A DNA stretch of 64,000 bases from Bacteroidaceae bacterium (GCA_017622815.1 JAGAQH010000018.1:1-64000); one strand, 5' to 3'. Numbered from the stretch's first letter, positions 35,801 to 43,805 are shown. The notes: a model not told the origin generated them from the letters alone. Numbers and translations are program-made.

Positions 35801-36001
35801 TATAACTATGCTACATGCAAACAGTATGTGCAGAGTGGCCAGTTGACGGCACAGTCAATGGTTTGGATGGAAGGAATGCCCGCATGGGCCCCAGCTGGTC
35901 AGGTTCCTGCATTACAGGCCCTCTTTGCTCCCCCACCTGCAATGCCCGGACAGCCGACACCTCCTCCAATGGGTGGTCCCACACCTCCTCCAATGGGATA
36001 G
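32858..36001 (+). CDS. Tubulin-like GTPase with C-terminal GYF_2 domain
   Basis: This 1047-residue protein begins with a tubulin/FtsZ-like GTPase domain: the nucleotide-binding start ILVGLGGTGGKILKAFK at 12-28 and the tubulin signature AGLSGGTGSGS at 169-179. It belongs to the large Tubulin_2-like proteins, not to FtsZ. Residues of about 510-690 are rich in charged helical sequence and may be coiled coil. A Pro/Gln-rich linker (about 910-965) leads to a GYF_2/DUF4339 domain at about 967-1023 (SYGPYNYATCKQYVQSGQLT, MPAWAPAG), then a PPP-rich tail. No signal peptide, so cytoplasmic. I infer a polymer-forming or scaffold GTPase acting at the membrane with its neighbours. Confidence 0.88.
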   Translation: MSTKNYCTGNHILVGLGGTGGKILKAFKMRMFEEFPTAEERKKLPVALLYVDSTNEMMPKDGRSRPDFRVMGQDASFTNNEFLNIKAVDVEYILNHIGNYPSVNGIVKNVNGVKQAIGSLGEAAGQMRRAGRLLFAANAIGYVNSLRDAYSRCQSVSGDADTLYVHVFAGLSGGTGSGSIVDVVVQTRKIFPDAVISVYAMMPEMHLPKADMDQGRYYQNGYAALAELNALQAGRWFPQDVTGGGEAKYHSDKIKGVANGLTIYSNVNENGVTVNSLKELPKIVSDYIFARIFVVNETDENLVGIKHAFRYENMDKFSYEYDEAANVGVEGQKPVARTKKIASFGIKRVMYPELRILKHITYTVGESVLYQFKYNNWRENQGFVNEERNKDYRKEYLNSDNLSKWMLDEKHLTQEVKVLESDADYPLFSDYWHDKAIGYAEEAKKADCPLNELDNIMAEFYTNHFREEGVESFYVGKAKAIPEISKEIRHNIEAELFDKWKVGDVSIVELQKVSKLLLERMGEIRTELEARIKEAKEEYEACDQDRMDNVSEWSRLGILQRMVGAGARRYADHQGILTDYYTAKTQLIALEFAKQLAAKVFVELGKMDADILSFSQKINEAIEETERLVAAQRKVNKGLEDMKGAIIEVSEDDAMTEFEVEMKIDKVDMPNISRQLRESILPQEEFVNFGRLANEISVDDIKDAFDVKLSEVVRAKHDEKADSDNKVLGLNILTQLQQKLRTDDSIKQFAHDIVSQSGAFLKLNNDQIQLHLRNNELELSPTNPASTNKKVILVSIPSPDDNTGLTKFADKLEDAIKNSFNQSTARTEIIIDRKSPRKDELCIMTVSYNFPMRAIDWMAPYKERYEQFLNTGNPNTDASNAILLHSEGDGKALPSVFALSDEEIKAKLAATQGPQQPVVQDIMQPFGQPQPVAPVQQQPAPQPIGDVIAPPPPGGMVPPPPVFQEPQINLFLSVAGQSYGPYNYATCKQYVQSGQLTAQSMVWMEGMPAWAPAGQVPALQALFAPPPAMPGQPTPPPMGGPTPPPMG

Positions 36002-36037
36002 TAAATCAGATACATAATAAAAACATAATAAAAAGAT

Positions 36038-36850
36038 ATGGCATCAAATAGAAGCGAACGAGTTCGCAATAGATATGGCATCTGTCTGAATGACAGTTGT
36101 TCAAAGTGTAAAGGAAAGGAAGTGCAGGAAGTTCCTGCCCGTAAGGATTTTGTCTGCGCCGAGTGTGGCAAGCCCCTTCGTGAATGTCCTCCCCCACGTT
36201 CATGGTGGGACAAGCACGGCAAGAAGGTAATCGGTGGCATTGTCGTAGCTCTATTGGCAGCTGGTGGCGCATGTGTCGCTCTGCTTGGCGGTGGAGAGAC
36301 TACTCCTCCAACACCTTCTGCTCCACCAACCCCACAAGTGGAGACACCGGTGATAAGTCCGGAGTCTGGTGAATACAAGAACGATGTTAAGGTTACTTTG
36401 GATTGTGCTACAGATAGCGTAAACATCTATTATACACTGAATGGAGAAGAACCTTCAGATGTTTCTGCTTTGTATTCAGAGCCTATACAGATAGACAAGA
36501 CAACGACAATAAAAGTGATTGCATGTAGACCAGGATATATAAATAGTAATGTTTCTGTCGCAGAATTTACAATAAGCAAGGGCAAGACCCCTAACCCTAC
36601 AGGTGTTGGTTCCGGTAAACGCTATAAGGGGACCTTGAATCTGGGTTATGGAAGGTATTCCGGCGATATAGTGGACGGTAAGCCCGATGGCGCAGGTGTG
36701 CTGACCTATACCAAGCAACAGAAGGTGGTTAGCACAAAGGATGTCGTTGCAGAACCTGGCGAACGTATAGAGGGTGTATTCGAGAATGGCAAGGCCTCTT
36801 TCGTTACTCTGTACAGGAAGGATGGCAACACCGTTAAGGTACACAGATAA
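36038..36850 (+). CDS. Zinc-ribbon, membrane-anchored CHB_HEX/MORN protein
   Basis: This 270-residue protein has an unusual domain chain. An N-terminal zinc-ribbon-like segment has Cys16, Cys21, Cys24, Cys40 and Cys43. One membrane helix follows at about 64-84, then a Pro/Thr-rich linker. An Ig-like chitobiase C-terminal (CHB_HEX) domain runs about 100-180 (TPVISPESGEY, IYYTLNGEEPS). A MORN-like repeat is at about 195-225 (YKGTLNLGYGRYSGDIVDGK). The zinc end would be cytoplasmic and the rest periplasmic. Placed 36 bp after the tubulin-like gene, it may link that protein to the envelope. Confidence 0.8.
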   Translation: MASNRSERVRNRYGICLNDSCSKCKGKEVQEVPARKDFVCAECGKPLRECPPPRSWWDKHGKKVIGGIVVALLAAGGACVALLGGGETTPPTPSAPPTPQVETPVISPESGEYKNDVKVTLDCATDSVNIYYTLNGEEPSDVSALYSEPIQIDKTTTIKVIACRPGYINSNVSVAEFTISKGKTPNPTGVGSGKRYKGTLNLGYGRYSGDIVDGKPDGAGVLTYTKQQKVVSTKDVVAEPGERIEGVFENGKASFVTLYRKDGNTVKVHR

Positions 36851-36864
36851 GGAGTCGTAATGAC

Positions 36865-36903
36865 AATCCTATCCGGAGGAGTTTCCTGCCGGATAGGATT
36901 TCT
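36865..36903 (+). terminator. Terminator-like hairpin inside the island
   Basis: A perfect 12-bp stem (AATCCTATCCGG at 36865-36876 with its complement at 36889-36900) is followed by TCTT. It separates the first three island genes from the next five, so the cluster may be two transcripts or one with attenuation. Confidence 0.7.
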
Positions 36904-38033
36904 TGACAAAGCATCTAAGAGGCATGGGCATCAAACGTATAATATTGCTCGTAATCGTAGCCTTGGCAATATGTTCGGATGTCAGAGCTACAGAATATGC
37001 TACAAAGGGGCTTGAGCGTCTGGCTTCCTGTGTTGGTTTGGACGGGCTTGCCTCCCTCCCCCCCGGTATACATTATATATATGCGTATAGGGGACGGAAA
37101 CTTTCGGTACGCGTAAACGAGTGGAATGAAGTGGAGCACATAGGACTGCTACTCTTTCCCGAGGAACTGCGTAGGCAATATCCTCTGCCCATATATGATT
37201 TCCTGGAACGCTACCTGTTGGCTCGCAATGCCTTTCCCGACGACTCTGACGAACAATTCAGGATGGACTGGGATAAGGTACACTTTGCGCACGGTGATGC
37301 CCGGACGGCATTGTCATTAGATACGATGACATCCTTCTCGGAGAGCCATGTAGGCTTGCGTGTCTACAAGGTGTCTTGGACAGATGGAGACCGGAAACTG
37401 TTGGAGATGTCTTTCCAGATGGACTACCAGTTGCTGACCGGATGCAATGCTTTGGAACTGGAGAGTATGTTGTTCAGGAAGTTGCGCCGTGGACTGCCCA
37501 AGGGGACCAAGTTGCCACAGACTAACGTCTCTGCCGACGGGACGGAGCATACCAAGTATGGCAAGACTTTTATCAGTCCAATGATTCGCAACGACTTGTT
37601 CTACACGAGAATGGACAAGGATGATCCCTGGACTTTGGTCGCTGATACCGCACGTATGGTAAAGACCATATCAAACATAATGATTGCCCCTGAATCGGAC
37701 CACGACATGAAGATGAGGGTAAAACTTGACAAGTACGGATTAAGGACTGACACAGCTACCGTAGACTATAAGGTGTGGAGGCAACTCTGCATAGAGGAAG
37801 GCTGTGTGCCCTATTTTGGCCTAAAGTCTAAAATAGACGGTGTTTACAGATGTTCCGTGTTTATGGTCAATGAGACAGGTGGTTATCTACACCTGCTCAG
37901 CATAGATGTTCCAGAAAGTGCTATAATGATGCCTGAATGGAAACTTGCCTTGGCAAGGATATATTGTTACATTCCACTATACAATGTATCGGACAATGTA
38001 TTGAACCCCACAGAATTCGAACCAGTAAAATAA
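36903..38033 (+). CDS. Exported protein of unknown function
   Basis: I do not recognise this 376-residue protein. A signal peptide is present (hydrophobic run IILLVIVALAICS, cleavage near residue 29). The start could be the ATG at 36903 or the one at 36924 (MGIKRIIL), which gives a more typical signal peptide. The mature part is mixed in charge, without repeats or clear motifs. It follows the terminator-like hairpin and precedes the next gene by 6 bp. Confidence 0.7.
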   Translation: MTKHLRGMGIKRIILLVIVALAICSDVRATEYATKGLERLASCVGLDGLASLPPGIHYIYAYRGRKLSVRVNEWNEVEHIGLLLFPEELRRQYPLPIYDFLERYLLARNAFPDDSDEQFRMDWDKVHFAHGDARTALSLDTMTSFSESHVGLRVYKVSWTDGDRKLLEMSFQMDYQLLTGCNALELESMLFRKLRRGLPKGTKLPQTNVSADGTEHTKYGKTFISPMIRNDLFYTRMDKDDPWTLVADTARMVKTISNIMIAPESDHDMKMRVKLDKYGLRTDTATVDYKVWRQLCIEEGCVPYFGLKSKIDGVYRCSVFMVNETGGYLHLLSIDVPESAIMMPEWKLALARIYCYIPLYNVSDNVLNPTEFEPVK

Positions 38034-38039
38034 ACAGTT

Positions 38040-38762
38040 ATGCGACAGAAGATAAGAATGGCCGTAATATTGGCCGTGACATTGTTCTCTTGTGCTTCTA
38101 TCCTTGCCCAAAATACGGTGGACGAGAAGAAACGCGAAATCAATGCCATAAAGAAGAACTCGGATTACATCTATGCCGAAGCTACAATGGCCGACCAGCA
38201 GGCCGCTATAGACCTGGCAAAGGAAATCCTTTATCAGAACGTAAACGAATGGGTGGCCAAACAAAAGAAGTTTGCCAGTGCCAGCAACTTGATAACGGTG
38301 AATACCAATTACTCGGTCGAGGACATGACCTTACCAAGAGGCAATTGGTATAGAGCGTTCATGTATGTGAAGAAATCTGATATAATTCCCGCAGGCAATG
38401 TGTCTGTAATGAAAATTGCCCAAAAGGAATCTGAGATGAAAAAGGATGTTTCCATGGTACCCACGGTAAAATCCGCGTCCTCAGAGGATATTGTCAAAAA
38501 TCAACTGCTGGAGTGTAGGAACACAGGACAGCTATCCACTCTGCTCAAGAATCTGAAGGCAGAGGGTAAGGTCAGCGACTATCGTAAACTGAACGATCTG
38601 ACATCTCCAGAAACGTATGTCATAGCCATCTTTAGCAAGGAAGGCGTTATACGTGCCATACTGAGTGAGGGAGCTGAGCGTACAAACCTTAAAACAGGTC
38701 GGCCCGACCAGATATCCAACTACAAGGGAAACGGAGCAATAGGAATTAAAATAAAGAAATAG
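38040..38762 (+). CDS. Exported protein of unknown function
   Basis: This 240-residue protein begins with a signal peptide ending near CASILAQ (about residue 23). The mature N-terminus is helical and charged (KKREINAIKKNSDYIYAEAT), with later strand-rich parts. No family was recognised. The tight spacing on both sides (6 and 7 bp) places it in one transcript with its neighbours, and the shared export signals suggest the five proteins act together in the periplasm or outer membrane. Confidence 0.72.
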   Translation: MRQKIRMAVILAVTLFSCASILAQNTVDEKKREINAIKKNSDYIYAEATMADQQAAIDLAKEILYQNVNEWVAKQKKFASASNLITVNTNYSVEDMTLPRGNWYRAFMYVKKSDIIPAGNVSVMKIAQKESEMKKDVSMVPTVKSASSEDIVKNQLLECRNTGQLSTLLKNLKAEGKVSDYRKLNDLTSPETYVIAIFSKEGVIRAILSEGAERTNLKTGRPDQISNYKGNGAIGIKIKK

Positions 38763-38769
38763 AAAGAAT

Positions 38770-39783
38770 ATGAAAAGGATAATGTTATGTGTGTGTTCAT
38801 TAATTGCGGTGCTCTTTGCCAACGCAATTACTGTTACCATTACTGTGGACGAAGGTTTTGACAATCCTGCAATCTTGGAAAAGATGCAAACGAACCTCGG
38901 TCGTGTACTTACAGAGATTAACGATGCCTATAATGGCAAGAGGGACATCAATACTTCATCACTGCAGATGGATGACCATGCGAAGAATATGCTTGTTACT
39001 CTATGGTCCACAGTGCATTTCTATTGCGACGACGAAGAGGTGGTGGACAGATGCTGGCCTCTGAAAAACTCATATCTTTTGCGTCAGATACCATTGATTC
39101 TCGAACCCCAGGACGAGACTTTCACAAGCGGAACATATCAGGAAGCGGTAATTGAATTCGATAAGACCGGTAAGATTTCTGACTTTCGCTTTGCTTTGGA
39201 TGCACAGTTGTCCGAGAGCATGGAACGTTGCGGTTCTGTGGTAGAAACGGAGCGCCGTATGATAATCCTTGACTACATAGAGCAGTTTCGTACCGCATAC
39301 TGCACCAAGGACATTGACTTTATGGAAAAGATTTTCAGTGACGATGCCGTGATCATTACCGGTAAGGTTATCCGCACTCGTCCCAACGACTTCGGTAAGT
39401 CCAATGCAAAGGTTGTCTACAACAAGCAGACAAAACAGGAATATCTCAGGAACCTGAAGCGCGCATTTCTCCGCAACAAGTATATTGATGTCAAGTTCAG
39501 TGAAATTGGCGGTGGTTCAAACGAAGGAGGATGCCCAGGTATCACCCGTTCGCAGAACAACCCCAACTTCTATGGTGTGCGCCTGTTCCAGGAATGGAAG
39601 TCCAGCAACTACAGCGACGAGGGTTATGTATTCCTGCTATGGAACTTTACCAATGAGAACGAACCCGTCATAGAGGTAAGAACATGGCAACCCTCCTACA
39701 TTGCAGCAGGCAATGGTCAGAAGCAGGCCCTGCCCGAGGAGGACATCTTCAATATGAGTTCTGTAGAAGACATGATAAAATAA
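38770..39783 (+). CDS. Exported protein with a possible NTF2/SnoaL-like domain
   Basis: This 337-residue protein has a signal peptide (about 1-19, cleavage near LFANA). The segment YIEQFRTAYCTKDIDFMEKIFSDD around 168-192 resembles the first helices of an NTF2/SnoaL-like fold; the final part is rich in aromatic strands. The assignment is weak. It is spaced 7 bp from each neighbour. Confidence 0.7.
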   Translation: MKRIMLCVCSLIAVLFANAITVTITVDEGFDNPAILEKMQTNLGRVLTEINDAYNGKRDINTSSLQMDDHAKNMLVTLWSTVHFYCDDEEVVDRCWPLKNSYLLRQIPLILEPQDETFTSGTYQEAVIEFDKTGKISDFRFALDAQLSESMERCGSVVETERRMIILDYIEQFRTAYCTKDIDFMEKIFSDDAVIITGKVIRTRPNDFGKSNAKVVYNKQTKQEYLRNLKRAFLRNKYIDVKFSEIGGGSNEGGCPGITRSQNNPNFYGVRLFQEWKSSNYSDEGYVFLLWNFTNENEPVIEVRTWQPSYIAAGNGQKQALPEEDIFNMSSVEDMIK

Positions 39784-39790
39784 AGGAAAC

Positions 39791-41344
39791 ATGAAACTAC
39801 GTTTGTTGATATTATACGTCCTGTCCTGTGTTACTATGCTTGCCGTTGCACAGGAGTCCATGATAACAATATCCAAGGACTCCAGATTGTCCAAAGAGGA
39901 ACAATTGGAAGGCAAGGCGGCAGTTGTCTTCATGTCAAAGTCAGAAGAACTCGTTATCAGCACGACTGTCAACAAGGATCCTATATGCGATACCCCACAG
40001 AAGACCGCCCAAGGTTTCGAGTACAGGATGGTACTGGACATTTCCGGAGGACGTGACCGCATATTCAATATTTCCAAGAAAGGCACCACCTTTACAGAAA
40101 AGACAGGCCAGGTTCTGCTGGAAGCCAACAGATGCATCGGCTTTAACGTGGAGATAGTAAATAACCCTATTACGATGGAAACGTCCGATGAAGGCGGATA
40201 CTATATCCAAAGCGGCAACGGTTGGGCATTGATAGAAATAAACAGTGAGATTAAACTGGACCTGACCTACAGTCCAGACTTGCGCGCCATACACAAGAGC
40301 GGGCTTTCCAAAGCAGGAACTTATGTGGACTCACTCATTATAAAGGTATCGGACCTGCATGATATGACTGAGGACTTAAGGGAAAAGAACGCCTCTCTGG
40401 AGCTTCTGAATGCACAGTACGACTCTCTGCTTGAGAACCAGGCTTCGGATGCAGAAATAGATGCCTTGGAAAAGAATATAGCCCTTGCCAAAGACGAAGC
40501 AGAGAAGATGTCAGACAAACTGAACCATCTGACCTATATAAGCATCAAGGGAGAAGGGACTAACGAACGCACAATAGAGCAGGCAGATGTTCTCGCACTG
40601 AACAGCAAGGAGAAAAGATCGTACAAGGTGATGGCACTGCTTAAGACCGTTTCCGTCTTCAAGACCAAGTACGAGGAAATGGTGAACCAGGCTGTCAGTC
40701 ACAAGAACTCTCGCGACTATGCTTCAGCCAAGATGTACTACGAGAATGCTGCACAGGCAGAGGGAGCCTCGGCGAGCGACAAACAGGCAGCACTGCAGAG
40801 CGCCCAACAGATGGACAAACTGGCCAAGTTCAAGGCTGAGACCGACGTAACTGCAGATAAACTGTATGAACTTTCCGCCAACAACAGGGTTGTCAACAAG
40901 GAGGCCTTCATGAAGATGATAGACGACATGGTAGAGCGCTACAATGCCCTGTACAAGGAAACCGGTGATGATTTTTATTTGGAAGAGGCGCAACGGTTGC
41001 AAAAGGAGAAGACAGGCATTGGTTTCGTATTCAAGGGTAGAATCGTTATCGGCGAGTATAAGGGTGGTTTAGTTCACGAAACTCCATTGGCTAATGTCAG
41101 CATATATGGTTCGCAGTATTCTAACTGTGAAGACATGGAAAAGAAGGAATATCCGCACAAGGGAGAACTGATAACAACTGTTACGGATCCCGATGGCAGA
41201 TATAGCCTTACTTTGAAGCCCGGCCAGTACAAGACTTTGATATTTGAGGCTAATGGTGAAAGGAAGATAAAGAAGAACAAGCATGTCGGCGTGGAAGGTC
41301 GTACGGACGACAGAAACGTGAAGATTCGTTTCACTAAGGACTGA
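39791..41344 (+). CDS. Exported coiled-coil protein with carboxypeptidase-regulatory-like domain
   Basis: This 517-residue protein has a signal peptide (about 1-20, LAVAQ). Residues of about 190-250 form a likely coiled coil (TEDLREKNASLELLNAQYDS). A helical, TPR-like stretch of about 285-420 follows. The C-terminus is a CarboxypepD_reg-like beta domain (about 430-510; GELITTVTDPDGRYSLTLKP). Such regions often mediate envelope protein contacts. No enzyme motif was seen. Confidence 0.75.
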   Translation: MKLRLLILYVLSCVTMLAVAQESMITISKDSRLSKEEQLEGKAAVVFMSKSEELVISTTVNKDPICDTPQKTAQGFEYRMVLDISGGRDRIFNISKKGTTFTEKTGQVLLEANRCIGFNVEIVNNPITMETSDEGGYYIQSGNGWALIEINSEIKLDLTYSPDLRAIHKSGLSKAGTYVDSLIIKVSDLHDMTEDLREKNASLELLNAQYDSLLENQASDAEIDALEKNIALAKDEAEKMSDKLNHLTYISIKGEGTNERTIEQADVLALNSKEKRSYKVMALLKTVSVFKTKYEEMVNQAVSHKNSRDYASAKMYYENAAQAEGASASDKQAALQSAQQMDKLAKFKAETDVTADKLYELSANNRVVNKEAFMKMIDDMVERYNALYKETGDDFYLEEAQRLQKEKTGIGFVFKGRIVIGEYKGGLVHETPLANVSIYGSQYSNCEDMEKKEYPHKGELITTVTDPDGRYSLTLKPGQYKTLIFEANGERKIKKNKHVGVEGRTDDRNVKIRFTKD

Positions 41345-41442
41345 ATCCCTTTCCCGATTTAGGTCCGTCTTACTTGTTGGCATTTACCCAATGCCCCCGA
41401 AAAAAGACATTTATTATCACAACACATAAAATAATAAGAACT

Positions 41443-42201
41443 ATGAAAAAGTTATTGGCATTTATTGCACTGTCCATGTGCTTAGGTTTGATTATCCCTA
41501 CTCAAGCAAGTACATTTATTGACAAAAAGGAGAAAAAAGAAAAGAAGAAGAAGGCTAAGAAACCATATGTATGGGTAATGCCTGCATTGACCGGCAACAA
41601 GGATTTTGACGATTACCTGAAGCTGTGTGACGATCTTAATAACAAGATTGTGGCGTATTCCGACAGCATTGTTTTCTATGAAGTTGCAGAGATACATGTA
41701 ATAGATGAAAGCGGCGAGAAGGATATTCAATATCATGTGGTAGACTCTGCCGGCAATCTCCGCAGTGCCAACAAGGCTTTCCAGCAGAACTTTGATCTGG
41801 TAATGGCATATCCTCTTATTGCGTTGGATATGACTAATCTCGGTCTTGCATCAACCTCGGCATCACTTGCACTTGCTGATCTTGGCCTGAATGCCATTTC
41901 TTATGGCAAGTACATCAAGGCCGGCCCCATCCTGATTGGTCGTGGTGGTAAGGAGATGAAGGAAATATACAAGCGTGCACGTGCGCAGGCCAAGCAAATC
42001 AAGGCCTTGAAGGAAGGAAAGATTGATGACGTCAAGGCCTTGAATGCAGAGGTTAACGCTTCGGATGTTGAAGCCGGCACTGCCTCTATGCGTGTGATAG
42101 AGATGCAGAAGTCTGACTATGATTCAGAACTTGAGAAGGTGACACAAGAAGATAACGAGACACCAGTTTCCAACGAGGAAATTCCCGAGGAAGTGGTGTA
42201 A
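41443..42201 (+). CDS. Exported lysine-rich protein of unknown function
   Basis: This 252-residue protein has a signal peptide (about 1-22, TQAS) followed at once by a dense Lys/Glu run (KKEKKEKKKKAKK) and a mixed helical part; the tail is acidic. The start at 41443 gives the signal peptide its proper N-terminus; a longer frame begins at 41374. It is the last island gene and is followed by a terminator-like hairpin. Confidence 0.72.
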   Translation: MKKLLAFIALSMCLGLIIPTQASTFIDKKEKKEKKKKAKKPYVWVMPALTGNKDFDDYLKLCDDLNNKIVAYSDSIVFYEVAEIHVIDESGEKDIQYHVVDSAGNLRSANKAFQQNFDLVMAYPLIALDMTNLGLASTSASLALADLGLNAISYGKYIKAGPILIGRGGKEMKEIYKRARAQAKQIKALKEGKIDDVKALNAEVNASDVEAGTASMRVIEMQKSDYDSELEKVTQEDNETPVSNEEIPEEVV

Positions 42202-42230
42202 TCACTATAGGTAAGCATTAGCATAAAAAC

Positions 42231-42263
42231 GGAGCGGCCTTGTTTCTACAAACAGGTCGCTCC
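42231..42263. terminator. Terminator-like hairpin at the island end
   Basis: GGAGCGGCCTTGTTT (42231-42245) pairs with AAACAGGTCGCTCC (42250-42263), with one bulge or mismatch. It lies between the convergent last island gene and murF. Confidence 0.7.
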
Positions 42264-42320
42264 GTCAATATCAGGAGAATGCCTATACAGATGTTGTGCT
42301 TGTCCTTGTGCTTTTGGTTT

Positions 42321-43616
42321 CTACAGCATCTCCGGCAGTTGGAAGAGTCGTGTTCCGTTACTTCCCTTGATGAGGATTGTGCGGCCTGATAATGGGGTGG
42401 TGGAGAGCCTTTCCTTTACTTCTTCTACGTTGTTGAAGGTGGAATGTTTGCCGAGTGCAGAGCAATCCGCGTTGCAGAACTCCTGTCCCACGAGCCATAT
42501 CTCGCAGAGTTCCATTGTAGCAAGGTGGGATATGATGCGCTGGTGCTCTGTGGCGCTGTCCGCACCCAGTTCGCGCATCTCGCCGAGGATGACCATTTTG
42601 TTTTCCGCCTGCATCTGGTTGAAGTTGTCCAGTGCCGCCGCCATGCTGGTGGGATTGGCGTTGTAGGCGTCTATGATGAGGCTGTTGCGCTCTGTCTTGC
42701 GGAACTCGCTGCGGTTGTTGGTGGGTACATATTCCTCCAGAGCCTTGTCTATGAGAGCAGGTGCTACGCCGAAGTGCAGGCCCACGGTTATTGCGGAGAG
42801 GACATTGGCCAGATTGTAGGAACCGATGAGGTTGGTCTGCACGGTGTGCCACTCTGCCTCCGCCCTGCAATACCAGCGGACACGGAGCATGGGATTGCAC
42901 TCCGCTACCTCTCCCTGCACGTAAGGTACGGTTTCTATGTTTCGCTCCGTTGCCATGTCTGTAAGGTCGGTGTCCTTGGTGTTCAGGAATGTGAAGCCGC
43001 CTCTGGCCTGCAGGTCATCGTATAGTTCGCCCTTGGTATGCTTCACACCCTCGAATGAGCCGAATCCCTCCAGATGGGCACGCCCCACGTTGGTTATCAG
43101 ACCGCAATCCGCCTGTACCATCCGGCACAGGAAGGCAATCTCCCCGGGATGGTTGGCACCGGTCTCTATCACCGCCATTTCATGCTCGGGGCGCAGACGC
43201 AGAAGAGTGCGGGGCACACCGATGTGGTTGTTGAGGTTGCCCTGAGTGAAGAGGGTGTTGTATTTCATTGTCAGCACGGCAGAGAGCAGTTCCTTGGTGG
43301 TGGTCTTGCCGTTAGTGCCCGTTATCTGCACTACGGGGATGTCGGTCTGCCTGCGATGATGTGCCGCCAGCGCTTGAAGCGAGGTCAGTACATCCTCCAC
43401 CAGACAGAAACGGTTGTCACCTTCGGGGACAATATCCGCTTTGTCCACCACGGCCACGGCACACCCCTTTTCCAGGGCTTGCATGGCATACAGGTTGCCG
43501 TCGAAATTCTCACCCTTCAGTGCAAAAAACATGCTCCCTTCGGGGCAGTTGCGACTGTCCGTCGTAACCTCGGGATGTTGCAGAAACACCTCGTATAGTT
43601 GTTCTGTGCTTGTCAT
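42321..43616 (-). CDS. murF: UDP-MurNAc-tripeptide-D-Ala-D-Ala ligase
   Basis: This 431-residue Mur ligase adds D-Ala-D-Ala to the peptidoglycan precursor. The ATP loop GTNGKTTTKELL is at about 99-110, and ETGANHPGEI and NAHLEGFGS-like segments follow. The length is normal. Its last 297 bp occur again at 31311-31607, so the gene's 3' end marks one boundary of the island. The stop codon is TAG. Confidence 0.95.
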   Translation of the reverse strand: MTSTEQLYEVFLQHPEVTTDSRNCPEGSMFFALKGENFDGNLYAMQALEKGCAVAVVDKADIVPEGDNRFCLVEDVLTSLQALAAHHRRQTDIPVVQITGTNGKTTTKELLSAVLTMKYNTLFTQGNLNNHIGVPRTLLRLRPEHEMAVIETGANHPGEIAFLCRMVQADCGLITNVGRAHLEGFGSFEGVKHTKGELYDDLQARGGFTFLNTKDTDLTDMATERNIETVPYVQGEVAECNPMLRVRWYCRAEAEWHTVQTNLIGSYNLANVLSAITVGLHFGVAPALIDKALEEYVPTNNRSEFRKTERNSLIIDAYNANPTSMAAALDNFNQMQAENKMVILGEMRELGADSATEHQRIISHLATMELCEIWLVGQEFCNADCSALGKHSTFNNVEEVKERLSTTPLSGRTILIKGSNGTRLFQLPEML

Positions 43617-43644
43617 TGGATTTGCTAAATGGACATTACAAATG

Positions 43645-43652
43645 CAAAGTTA
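43645..43652 (-). promoter_or_regulatory. Putative -7 box of murF
   Basis: TAACTTTG on the minus strand is a perfect -7 element 28 bp before murF. No TTTG at the right -33 distance. Confidence 0.5.
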
Positions 43653-43677
43653 CGAAAATTCCCCAAATAAAAGCCCG

Positions 43678-43805
43678 CTTTATTTTGTTATTCGCTCACT
43701 TATTCGTAACTCTGACCTGCGGTCTTAGTTACTTTCGTTCGGATTTCCAAAATTAAAGTCCACTTTATTTTGTTATTCGCTCACTTATTCGTAACTTTGA
43801 CCTGC
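43678..43805. repeat. Duplicated promoter module upstream of folP
   Basis: The segment CTTTATTTTGTTATTCGCTC and the following CACTTATTCGTAACTYTGACC occurs twice, starting at 43678 and 43763 (85 bp apart). The second copy has a perfect promoter (TAACTTTG); the first reads TAACTCTG. Similar text recurs at 61620-61740. Confidence 0.8.
43769..43799 (+). promoter_or_regulatory. Promoter of folP-cdaA
   Basis: TTTG (43769-43772), 19 bp, TAACTTTG (43792-43799) is a perfect Bacteroidota promoter, 31 bp before folP. Confidence 0.8.
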
